The notes beneath the pieces are model-generated. The model was given only the letters and a program-made list of their open reading frames with translations. It did no database searches and had not been told where the DNA came from. DNA of 5,779 nt, from the NCBI GenBank assembly GCA_913055135.1, contig CAJXJV010000094.1:1-5779 (forward strand), given 5' to 3'. Below are positions 1 to 5,252 of the stretch, one piece after another (positions within the stretch are counted from its first letter, which is position 1; every line of letters starts with the position of its first letter). Source of the DNA: an uncultured Desulfurobacterium sp. Lineage in GTDB: Bacteria; Aquificota; Aquificia; Desulfurobacteriales; Desulfurobacteriaceae. Both the position numbers and the translations under genes were made by a program.

Positions 1-1
1 T

Positions 2-265
2 CACACGTTTATTAAACCCGTTGCATATGCAGAAATTGGCTACGAAGAAAGAACCACCGGCAAGATCAAAGATCCTCTTGAGAAAACAGGCTTCTTTGGA
101 AGACCAGAGACGTTTTTAGTTCTGTTTATCTCTTCCGTACTTTATCCATTCCACCACAAAATCCTTACATATGGAATAGAGCTCATAGCAGTTATGTCTT
201 TCCTTTCATTGCTTCACAGAATTTTCTATCTCTACAAACGATACAGCAAAGAGTATGAGGAGTAA
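2..265 (+). CDS. CDP-alcohol phosphatidyltransferase, C-terminal part (5' end outside window)
   Basis: Partial gene: 87 codons and a TAA stop are visible and the start lies upstream. The fragment carries a cytosolic loop with E-E-R-T-T-G-K-I-K-D-P and G-F-F-G-R-P-E, then two hydrophobic segments (about FLVLFISSVLYPF, and GIELIAVMSFLSLLHRIFYLY) and a charged tail. A G-R-x-E loop followed by the last membrane helices is what I expect at the C-terminus of the PgsA/archaetidylinositol-phosphate-synthase-like CDP-alcohol phosphatidyltransferases, membrane enzymes that move a phosphoalcohol onto a CDP-activated lipid. The diagnostic D-G-x2-A-R catalytic motif would be upstream, so the family is a recognition call and the acceptor alcohol cannot be told. 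Its last codons contain the GAGGAG Shine-Dalgarno site (257-262) of the next gene, which starts 3 nt after this stop; the two are surely co-transcribed. Confidence 0.7.
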   Translation, partial: HTFIKPVAYAEIGYEERTTGKIKDPLEKTGFFGRPETFLVLFISSVLYPFHHKILTYGIELIAVMSFLSLLHRIFYLYKRYSKEYEE

Positions 266-268
266 ATA

Positions 269-931
269 ATGAAAAGACCTTACGTGCTCATAGTTTCAGA
301 AGTAACCATTGATGGAAAGTTGACCCTTGCAAAGGGAGTTTCAAGCAAAGAGATAATGAAATTAATGGATGAAGAGGCAAACAGGTATCTCCATCAGATA
401 AGAGCTGAGTGCGATGGAATTATGGTCGGAGCAAACACCGTAAGGATTGACAATCCAAATCTCACAGTAAGGTACGTTAAAGGAAAAAACCCTACAAGGA
501 TTATTCCAGCATCAACAGGGGACATACCTCTTGACGCCAACGTTTTGAATACAGATGTAGCACCTACGGTGATTGCCGTTTCAAGAAAAGTTCCAGCCGA
601 AAGACTGGAAAAATTAAAAGAAAGAGGAGCTCAGGTTGTTGTTGCAGGTGATGAAAGGGTGGATTTTGTAGAGCTCCTTCCAAAGCTTTATGAGATGGGA
701 ATCAAAAAGCTCATGGTAGAAGGTGGAAGCAAAGTAAACTGGGAACTTATAAAAAACGACCTTGTTGACGAGATAAGGTTAATCCACCTTCCTGTAGTAG
801 TTGGTGGAGATGACGTTCCTTCACTTGTTTCCGGAGAAGGATTCAAAACCCTTGAAGCAGTAAAGAGATTTAAGATTAAAAGAGTCTTTCAATGCGGAAA
901 TCAGGTTATAACCGAGTATGAGAAAAGTTGA
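269..931 (+). CDS. 2,5-diamino-6-ribosylamino-pyrimidinone 5'-phosphate reductase (free-standing RibD C-terminal domain, archaeal type)
   Basis: This 220-aa cytosolic NAD(P)H-dependent reductase would reduce the ribosyl side chain of the diaminopyrimidine intermediate in riboflavin synthesis. Visible family features are V-T-I-D-G-K-L at residues 12-18, the signature G-A-N-T-V-R-I-D-N-P-N-L-T at 54-66, and E-G-G at 151-153 followed by D-E-I-R-L and the P-V-V-V-G-G loop ending at residue 180. The whole protein is one RibD_C/dihydrofolate-reductase-like domain. No zinc-binding cytidine-deaminase-like domain precedes it, unlike standard bacterial RibD. Length and the closing G-D-D-V-P-S-L-V-S-G-E-G-F stretch resemble the archaeal/fungal reductase (MJ0671/ArfC or Rib7 type), which acts before deamination. 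The start is secure: ATG with GAGGAG six bases upstream. The stop is followed by a 20-nt gap to the next likely start. A generic RibD_C reductase with another substrate cannot be excluded. Confidence 0.85.
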   Translation: MKRPYVLIVSEVTIDGKLTLAKGVSSKEIMKLMDEEANRYLHQIRAECDGIMVGANTVRIDNPNLTVRYVKGKNPTRIIPASTGDIPLDANVLNTDVAPTVIAVSRKVPAERLEKLKERGAQVVVAGDERVDFVELLPKLYEMGIKKLMVEGGSKVNWELIKNDLVDEIRLIHLPVVVGGDDVPSLVSGEGFKTLEAVKRFKIKRVFQCGNQVITEYEKS

Positions 932-941
932 TAATGAATAC

Positions 942-946
942 GGAGG
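942..946 (+). promoter_or_regulatory. Shine-Dalgarno site GGAGG deciding the start of the 109-aa gene
   Basis: GGAGG followed by five bases (ACAAA) and ATG at 952. The same frame also has a TTG codon at 928 that overlaps the preceding stop codon, but it lacks a comparable ribosome binding site and adds only eight residues outside the conserved-looking part of the protein. The 952 start is therefore preferred. Confidence 0.8.
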
Positions 947-951
947 ACAAA

Positions 952-1281
952 ATGGTAGAAAAAACCATATGGCTATCTTATGATCTTGATCCGTTTAAAG
1001 GGGATTTTAATGGTTTATATAAATTTTTGGATTCTGTAGATGCAAAAGAGTGTGGCAGTTGTTTGGCAGTTTTTAAAATGAAATTTGAAAGTGAAGATGC
1101 GGTGATTAACAAACTTAAAGAACTCATTAGAAGTAGCGTTAATTTAAACGACGATGATAGAATCTACATCATCTATCGTAGTGGAAACAGAGTAAAAGGT
1201 AAATTTCTTTTTGGCAGGAGAAAAACCAACCCCCCTTGGAAAGGATACTATTCAGAAGTAGTGGTAGAGGACGATGGGTAA
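952..1281 (+). CDS. Uncharacterised 109-aa protein, possible Cas2/VapD-like ferredoxin fold; partner of the PIN gene
   Basis: I cannot assign a function. Visible landmarks are T-I-W-L-S-Y-D-L at residues 5-12, G-L-Y-K-F-L-D at 21-27, A-K-E-C-G-S-C at 31-37 (a CxxC), R-I-Y-I-I-Y-R at 70-76 and G-K-F-L-F-G-R-R-K at 83-91, followed by P-P-W-K-G-Y. From memory, the W-L-S-Y-D-L ... A-K-E-C-G ... F-G-x-R-K ... P-W-x-G-Y pattern recurs in small bacterial hypotheticals. The predicted order, a strand ending in Y-D-L, helix, strand, helix, strand R-I-Y-I-I, resembles the ferredoxin-like Cas2/VapD/SinR fold; that is inference from pattern only. There is no membrane segment or signal peptide. Its last 8 nt overlap the PIN gene start, a layout typical of toxin-antitoxin pairs, in which this would be the regulatory partner. 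Composition is about 33% GC by hand count, below the upstream and downstream genes. Confidence 0.75.
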   Translation: MVEKTIWLSYDLDPFKGDFNGLYKFLDSVDAKECGSCLAVFKMKFESEDAVINKLKELIRSSVNLNDDDRIYIIYRSGNRVKGKFLFGRRKTNPPWKGYYSEVVVEDDG

Positions 1282-1768
1282 AGTTTGTATCATTCTCGAC
1301 ACGTGGTTTCTTATTGGAATCTGTAGAAGAGAAAGTGAAGCTGACTCCTTGTGGGAGTATCTGAAAAGGCTTATTGAAAAAAATAGAGTTTTTAAAATTA
1401 TTCTACTTACTCCTGTAATCTGTGAATTTTTGAAGAGTGAAAACTTGAATTGCATCAGGCTTTTCAAGAAATTTCTTGAAAAGTACGGAAACGTTATAGA
1501 AATTGAGGATTATTGTTCTGAAGAATTATCTGAAAACCTGTTAGGAGAATTGCTTAGATGGCAGTTAAGTTATACGGATTTGATGGTTGCAAAATTTTTC
1601 ATTAGAAAAATAGAGGAACTGCATCAAATAGACTTGCTACTTTTAACCAAAGACAATCGCTTGAGACAATTCCTTGGTTACATTTTAAGAAATTCCCAAA
1701 ATACCAGACTCTTAAGCGGAATCTATAATCCTTTATATCTTATGGAAGATTATTTAGCCCATGACTAA
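1274..1768 (+). CDS. PIN-domain protein, probable ribonuclease (toxin-like)
   Basis: This 164-aa protein fits the PIN nuclease fold. It opens with a hydrophobic strand ending in D9 (I-I-L-D-T), has E51 in T-P-V-I-C-E-F, D102 in S-Y-T-D-L-M-V-A, and D127 in L-L-L-L-T-K-D-N-R-L. These are the expected spacings of the acidic residues that bind Mg/Mn in VapC-like RNases. At 164 aa it is longer than the usual 125-145 aa of VapC toxins, with a C-terminal extension after about residue 135. ATG at 1274 lies inside the end of the preceding gene, with GAGG at 1267-1270 only three bases upstream, so translation is probably coupled to the 109-aa gene. The gene is AT-rich and contains a perfect 24-bp palindrome over codons 63-70. 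Its stop codon lies beyond the dppB start. A cellular RNA-processing PIN protein is an alternative to a toxin. Confidence 0.8.
   Translation: MGKVCIILDTWFLIGICRRESEADSLWEYLKRLIEKNRVFKIILLTPVICEFLKSENLNCIRLFKKFLEKYGNVIEIEDYCSEELSENLLGELLRWQLSYTDLMVAKFFIRKIEELHQIDLLLLTKDNRLRQFLGYILRNSQNTRLLSGIYNPLYLMEDYLAHD
1460..1483. repeat. Perfect 24-bp palindrome inside the PIN gene
   Basis: The half-site CTTTTCAAGAAA is followed immediately by its exact reverse complement TTTCTTGAAAAG, with no mismatch and no spacer; the next flanking bases (G and T) do not pair. In RNA it could form a 10-bp stem with an AAUU loop. It is in phase with the codons for L-F-K-K-F-L-E-K (residues 63-70), whose codons happen to be mutual reverse complements (CTT/AAG, TTC/GAA, AAA/TTT). 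An amphipathic Lys/Phe-rich helix therefore raises the chance of such a match. The symmetry itself is certain; a role is unknown. Confidence 0.95.
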
Positions 1769-2750
1769 GTACATCTTAAAACGTTTTCTTCAGATGATTC
1801 CAATCGTTATTGGAATGACGTTTGTCTCTTTTCTCATCATCAAACTTGCTCCAGGGGACTTTTTCACGCAGCTTGAGATGAATCCTTCTATTTCAAAAGA
1901 GACGATTGAGGAGCTCCGAAAACTTTACAGTCTCGATCAAAACATCATTATCCAGTACTTCCACTGGCTCTGGAACGCACTCCACTTCAACCTCGGCTAC
2001 TCATTCGCCTATCACAAACCTGTAACCGAACTGATAGGAGAAAGACTGCTGAACACCTTAGAACTTACAGTTTCCTCTTTTATCCTTTCCTGGCTTATAT
2101 CAGTTCCTCTGGGAATAATTGCTGGCGTCTACAATGGAAAACTTCTTGACAGAATAATTTCCTTCTTCTCCTTCTTTGGAATTTCTATTCCCAACTTCTT
2201 CTTAGCGTTTATTCTGATGTACTTTGCAGCAAAAACGGGAATTTTTCCCATTGGTGGAGTTGTTTCGCAGAACTACGAAGAGCTTTCTTTTATCGGGAAA
2301 ATCCTTGACAGGCTCTGGCACATGGCAATCCCTCTAACTGTCCTTGTTATTGGAAGCATAGCAGGGCTTTTAAGACTTGTTAGAAGCACAATTATTGACG
2401 AACTGAATAAGGACTATGTTAAAGTAGCAATAGCCAAAGGAATTCCCTACAGAGTTGTTGTGATGAAACACGCCTTCAGAAATGCACTGAATCCCTTCTT
2501 GACCCTTATCGGCTTTGATATCGCTGGACTACTTTCTGGAGCTGCCCTAATCGAAATAATAACTGCCTGGCCAGGAATGGGAAGATTGATGTTTGATGCA
2601 GTCATGTCTCAGGATCTCTTCCTTGTCATGGGTTCCCTCTACATAGGTGGAATAATGCTCGTTATTGGAAACCTCATAGCAGATATTCTCCTTGCTCTCA
2701 ACGATCCGAGAATAAGAGAAAAAGAAGTGGAAGGAAAAGTTGCTGGATAG
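1761..2750 (+). CDS. ABC transporter permease, DppB type (peptide/nickel family)
   Basis: This 329-aa inner-membrane permease is one half of the membrane channel of a peptide/nickel/opine-family importer. It starts with the typical Y-I-L-K-R-F-L-Q-M-I-P and first membrane helix (about residues 12-30, ending in A-P-G-D). A periplasmic segment includes L-D-Q and F-N-L-G-Y-S. Helices 2-6 follow, with the EAA loop that docks on the ATPase at residues 218-245 (D-Y-V-K-V-A-I-A-K-G onward), the A-W-P-G-M-G signature at 269-274 and the closing N-D-P-R-I-R at 314-319. Length is normal. The start is forced: an in-frame TAG at 1755-1757 stops any extension, and the first helix needs this N-terminus. Only GGAAG 12 nt upstream could serve as ribosome binding site, and the PIN stop is at 1766-1768, so coupling with PIN translation is likely. 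No substrate can be assigned. Confidence 0.93.
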   Translation: MTKYILKRFLQMIPIVIGMTFVSFLIIKLAPGDFFTQLEMNPSISKETIEELRKLYSLDQNIIIQYFHWLWNALHFNLGYSFAYHKPVTELIGERLLNTLELTVSSFILSWLISVPLGIIAGVYNGKLLDRIISFFSFFGISIPNFFLAFILMYFAAKTGIFPIGGVVSQNYEELSFIGKILDRLWHMAIPLTVLVIGSIAGLLRLVRSTIIDELNKDYVKVAIAKGIPYRVVVMKHAFRNALNPFLTLIGFDIAGLLSGAALIEIITAWPGMGRLMFDAVMSQDLFLVMGSLYIGGIMLVIGNLIADILLALNDPRIREKEVEGKVAG

Positions 2751-3807
2751 AACAATGAAATTTTTAGAAGGTCTTTACAGGAAGAATAAACTGGCAGCTT
2801 TTTCCTTTGTATTACTCCTTTTCTTCTACTTTGTAGCTCTCTTTGCCGATTTTCTTGCACCATACCCTTATGATATCCAGTTCAGGCACAATCCCTATCA
2901 TCCACCTACACCGATTCATTTCTTTGATAGGGAAGGAAACTTTCATCTAAGACCTTTCGTCTATGGTCATAAACTCGTTGATCCTGTAACGAAAACTTAC
3001 AAAACAAACTACTCCCGAATCTATCCAATTAAATTTTTCGTTAGAGGATTTACCCATTACCTGTTTGGTTTCATAAAAACCGATATTCACCTTTTCGGCG
3101 TTAAAGATGGTCATATCTTTCTATTTGGAACAGATAGACTTGGAAGAGATATATTTTCCCGCCTCCTCTATGGAACAAGAATTTCTCTAACCATAGGTTT
3201 GATTGGTGTTGCCATCTCATTCTCAATAGGGATTTTAGTAGGTTCAATAGCAGGCTACTTCGGTGGAAAAGTTGACAACGCAATAATGAGACTCATTGAG
3301 ATACTCATGGCTTTCCCTGCCTTCTATTTAATGCTTGCTCTGAGATCGATGTTTCCAGTTGACATACCAAGTGTTCTTGTCTTCATAATAATCATCGCAA
3401 TACTCTCTCTTATAGGCTGGGCAGGACTATCCCGAGTTATAAGAGGTATGGTTCTCTCCATCAGAGAACTGGAGTTTGTGAAAGCTGCAAGAGTTCTTGG
3501 AGGTAGCCACTTTTATACTATAGTTAAGCACGTAATACCAAACACCCTATCTTATGTTATCATTGCAGCAACCTTGAGTATTCCCGGCTACATCCTTGGC
3601 GAATCTGCCCTCAGTTTGATCGGATTGGGAATTCAGGAACCCTATCCTTCATGGGGTAACATGCTTTCTGAAGCGAGCAACGTTCACGTTCTCTCTGCTT
3701 ACCCCTGGGTTCTCTTGCCTGGATTTGCAATTTTCGTGGTTATAATGGCTTTCAACCTTCTTGGAGACGGACTGAGAGACTACTTCGATGTGAAGATGGA
3801 GAGGTAA
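2740..3807 (+). CDS. ABC transporter permease, DppC type, long form with extracytoplasmic insert
   Basis: This 355-aa inner-membrane partner of the preceding DppB-type permease has a short cytoplasmic N-terminus (R-K-N-K-L-A) and a first membrane helix at about residues 20-38. About 90 residues follow outside the membrane (about 40-130), with H-P-P-T-P-I-H-F-F-D and R-P-F-V-Y. The family signature L-F-G-T-D-R-L-G-R-D-I-F-S-R-L is at 128-142, the EAA loop at about 246-270, and G-E-S-A-L-S-L-I-G-L-G at 287-297, followed by W-G-N-M-L. Standard DppC proteins are nearer 300 aa; the insert marks the long form known in some bacteria. Start choice is open. TTG 2740 overlaps dppB and has AAGGA four bases upstream. 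ATG 2755 would give M-K-F-L-E-G-L-Y-R-K, a natural DppC beginning, with only a weak GGA. No ATPase or binding-protein gene is in the window. Confidence 0.92.
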   Translation: MLDRTMKFLEGLYRKNKLAAFSFVLLLFFYFVALFADFLAPYPYDIQFRHNPYHPPTPIHFFDREGNFHLRPFVYGHKLVDPVTKTYKTNYSRIYPIKFFVRGFTHYLFGFIKTDIHLFGVKDGHIFLFGTDRLGRDIFSRLLYGTRISLTIGLIGVAISFSIGILVGSIAGYFGGKVDNAIMRLIEILMAFPAFYLMLALRSMFPVDIPSVLVFIIIIAILSLIGWAGLSRVIRGMVLSIRELEFVKAARVLGGSHFYTIVKHVIPNTLSYVIIAATLSIPGYILGESALSLIGLGIQEPYPSWGNMLSEASNVHVLSAYPWVLLPGFAIFVVIMAFNLLGDGLRDYFDVKMER

Positions 3808-3811
3808 CGGC

Positions 3812-4888
3812 ATGCTGTACCTTCTTTTCTATCAGACACTTGGGATAATCCTATTTAAATACATAACGTTTAGAAGTATCTACGCTGCTATCACCGCAAT
3901 GATTGTAGGATTTCTCTTGTTCCCCTGTTTTGAAAAGAGATTAAAAGATCTGCAGTTCAAACAGACAATAAAAGAATACCTTCCGGAAACTCACAAGAAA
4001 AAAAACGTTCCCACAATGGGAGGACTGCTCATCATCATTGCTCTAATTTTTTCCATAATCCTCTGGAATAATCTTTTCAAACCTTTTGTATGGCTATGTC
4101 TCATAGCCATCACAGGATTCGGAATAATAGGTTTTATAGACGACTACATTAAAGCAAAACTTAAAAATCCTGAAGGACTCTCCGAAAGGAAGAAGTTCAT
4201 ATCCCAGATTACTGTAGCCACTCTGATAGCAGCTGGACTTTACTCGATGGGCTTTTCCACAGAACTTTACTTTCCTGTGTTTAAGAACATCCACATAGAT
4301 CTGGGATACCTCTTTATTCCCTGGGCAGTTTTTGTGATCGTCGGCACTTCCAATGCTGTTAACCTTACCGACGGACTTGATGGTCTTGCAATAGGTCCTG
4401 TAATTACGACCAGCTTTGTCTTCCTTGTTTTCTCCTACATTGCCGGAAACGTAAAACTGGCTAATTACCTGCATCTTCCCTATGTTTCCGGAGCAGGTGA
4501 ACTGGCAATTATCTGCGCTGCCGTCATAGGAGCTTCACTTGTCTTTTTATGGTTTAACACTTATCCTGCAGAAGTTTTTATGGGAGACGTCGGTTCACTT
4601 TCACTTGGAGCACTCCTTGGAACAATAGCAGTGATCACAAAGGAGGAGTTTATACTGGCAATTGCCGGCGGAGTTTTTGTTTTAGAAACTCTTTCTGTAA
4701 TTATTCAAAGATACTATTTCAAGTACACAAAAAAGAAGTATGGAGAAGGAAGAAGAATCTTCAGAATGGCTCCACTTCATCACCATTTTGAGAAGAAAGG
4801 ATGGGAAGAACCTAAAATAACTGTGAGATTCTGGATTATTTCAATAATCCTTGCTTTGATAGCTTTAAGTATGCTGAAGATTAGATAA
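3812..4888 (+). CDS. mraY: Phospho-N-acetylmuramoyl-pentapeptide-transferase
   Basis: MraY moves phospho-MurNAc-pentapeptide from UDP onto undecaprenyl phosphate at the inner membrane, forming lipid I, the first membrane step of peptidoglycan synthesis. The 358-aa polytopic protein is full length. It carries K-N-V-P-T-M-G-G at residues 64-71, the catalytic Asp pair D110-D111 in F-I-D-D-Y-I-K, N-L-T-D-G-L-D-G at 184-191, D259 in F-M-G-D-V-G-S, and the uridine-binding P-L-H-H-H-F at 321-326 before the last helix. The L-H-H-H form separates MraY from WecA-type relatives. ATG 3812 has GGAGAGG at 3798-3804, seven bases upstream, and lies 4 nt after the dppC stop, so the genes are almost certainly co-transcribed. 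mraY normally sits between murF and murD, so this setting beside transporter permeases is unusual. No terminator hairpin is evident before the convergent gene. Confidence 0.97.
   Translation: MLYLLFYQTLGIILFKYITFRSIYAAITAMIVGFLLFPCFEKRLKDLQFKQTIKEYLPETHKKKNVPTMGGLLIIIALIFSIILWNNLFKPFVWLCLIAITGFGIIGFIDDYIKAKLKNPEGLSERKKFISQITVATLIAAGLYSMGFSTELYFPVFKNIHIDLGYLFIPWAVFVIVGTSNAVNLTDGLDGLAIGPVITTSFVFLVFSYIAGNVKLANYLHLPYVSGAGELAIICAAVIGASLVFLWFNTYPAEVFMGDVGSLSLGALLGTIAVITKEEFILAIAGGVFVLETLSVIIQRYYFKYTKKKYGEGRRIFRMAPLHHHFEKKGWEEPKITVRFWIISIILALIALSMLKIR
4090..4110. repeat. 9-bp perfect inverted repeat, 3-nt loop, inside mraY
   Basis: ATGGCTATG, then TCT, then CATAGCCAT: nine fully paired bases with a three-base loop, within codons for the hydrophobic segment at about residues 93-100, just before the D-D-Y motif. 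No T-run follows, so it does not look like a terminator. It may be chance or a local mRNA hairpin. Confidence 0.85.
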
Positions 4889-4889
4889 A

Positions 4890-5186
4890 TCAAACCTCTA
4901 TCCCAGCAGCTCTAAGAATGCTTAAGATCGACTTATCCTTCAACCGACAGGGAGATTTAACGTTAAATCTATCAACTTTTTCGATGATTCCCATTTCTTT
5001 AAGAATTGAAGCATGCTGAGACAGAAGGGGTTGAGGAACTCCAAGAAATTCTCTTATCTCTTTGGTTTTTTTTGGACCACTGGCAAGAGAGACTATTATT
5101 CCTATTCTTATTGGATTTGACAGGATTTCAAAAAGTTTGGCATATTCGCTATACTTCTCGTAACGTTTTTCACATCTATTGTTCAT
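4890..5186 (-). CDS. ArsR-family winged-helix transcriptional regulator
   Basis: This 98-aa DNA-binding protein has Y-A-K-L-F-E-I-L-S-N-P-I-R at residues 15-27, the classic ArsR opening helix and its N-P-x-R turn. The helix-turn-helix spans about 41-65 (T-K-E-I-R-E-F-L-G-V then P-L-L-S-Q-H-A-S-I-L-K-E-M-G), followed by the wing (I-I-E-K-V-D-R-F-N-V-K). The metal-sensing E-L-C-x-C motif of ArsR/SmtB is absent; only C5 and C80 are present, so the signal is unknown and need not be a metal. The start is ATG at 5186, backed by GGGGAGG five bases upstream. The frame stays open to 5234 but those residues precede the ribosome binding site. It converges on mraY with one base between stops and is divergent from the helicase gene, the usual setting for a regulator of its divergent neighbour and of itself. 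No known target is evident. Confidence 0.9.
   Translation of the reverse strand: MNNRCEKRYEKYSEYAKLFEILSNPIRIGIIVSLASGPKKTKEIREFLGVPQPLLSQHASILKEMGIIEKVDRFNVKSPCRLKDKSILSILRAAGIEV
4953..4970. repeat. Perfect 18-bp palindrome inside the ArsR-family gene
   Basis: AGATTTAAC followed by its exact reverse complement GTTAAATCT, no spacer. It covers the wing codons R-F-N-V-K-S (residues 73-78) in phase. On the plus strand a T5 run follows six bases later (4977-4981), so a weak AT-rich terminator for the mraY transcript is conceivable. An intragenic operator is the other option. Function is not shown by the sequence. Confidence 0.9.
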
Positions 5187-5252
5187 CACAACCTCCCCGT
5201 CTATGTACGGATATTTTAACACGAATAAATTCAAAATTTTGCAGGAGAAGAA
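5187..5252. promoter_or_regulatory. Divergent intergenic region, probable promoter/operator for regulator and helicase genes
   Basis: These 66 bp must start both divergent genes. On the minus strand TAAAAT (5218-5213) matches five of six bases of a sigma-70 -10 box and would put the transcript start about 20 nt before the regulator gene, but I see no good -35. A perfect 10-bp palindrome, CAAAATTTTG, lies at 5232-5241, directly before the helicase ribosome binding site AGGAG (5243-5247). TTTAAC at 5215-5220 repeats the core half-site of the 18-bp palindrome inside the regulator gene. Any of these could be the regulator's operator; AT-rich matches of this size also occur by chance. Confidence 0.4.
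5191..5198 (-). promoter_or_regulatory. Shine-Dalgarno site of the ArsR-family gene
   Basis: Read on the minus strand this is GGGGAGGT, and GGAGG lies five bases before ATG at 5186. It fixes the start at 5186 rather than the upstream in-frame ATG at 5234. It overlaps one arm of a short inverted repeat, CCGT (5197-5200) and ACGG (5207-5210) with a 6-nt spacer, which could be an operator half-pair or a hairpin partly masking the site. Confidence 0.8.

Noticed and set aside
907..912. TATAAC as a -10 box for an internal promoter of the small protein/PIN pair
   Set aside because: Five of six bases match but no -35 sequence lies 16-18 bases upstream, so it cannot be supported.
928..951. TTG at 928 as start of the 109-aa gene
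   Set aside because: It overlaps the preceding stop and has no good ribosome site, whereas ATG 952 has GGAGG at five bases.
1252..1467. Minus-strand open frame of 71 codons
   Set aside because: It runs antisense across the well-supported PIN gene, and its translation resembles no family I recognise.
2639..2863. Minus-strand open frame of 74 codons across the dppB/dppC junction
   Set aside because: Antisense shadow of two clear permease genes with no recognisable protein character.
3101..3283. Minus-strand open frame of 60 codons within dppC
   Set aside because: Antisense shadow; it lies over the conserved G-T-D-R-L-G-R-D region of a real gene.
4094..4474. Minus-strand open frame of 126 codons within mraY
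   Set aside because: It is long but fully antisense to conserved catalytic segments of MraY and encodes no recognisable domain.
5041..5075. Plus-strand stem plus T8 run as a terminator
   Set aside because: Only four or five pairs form, and the T8 run is explained by the Pro-Lys-Lys codons of the minus-strand regulator gene.
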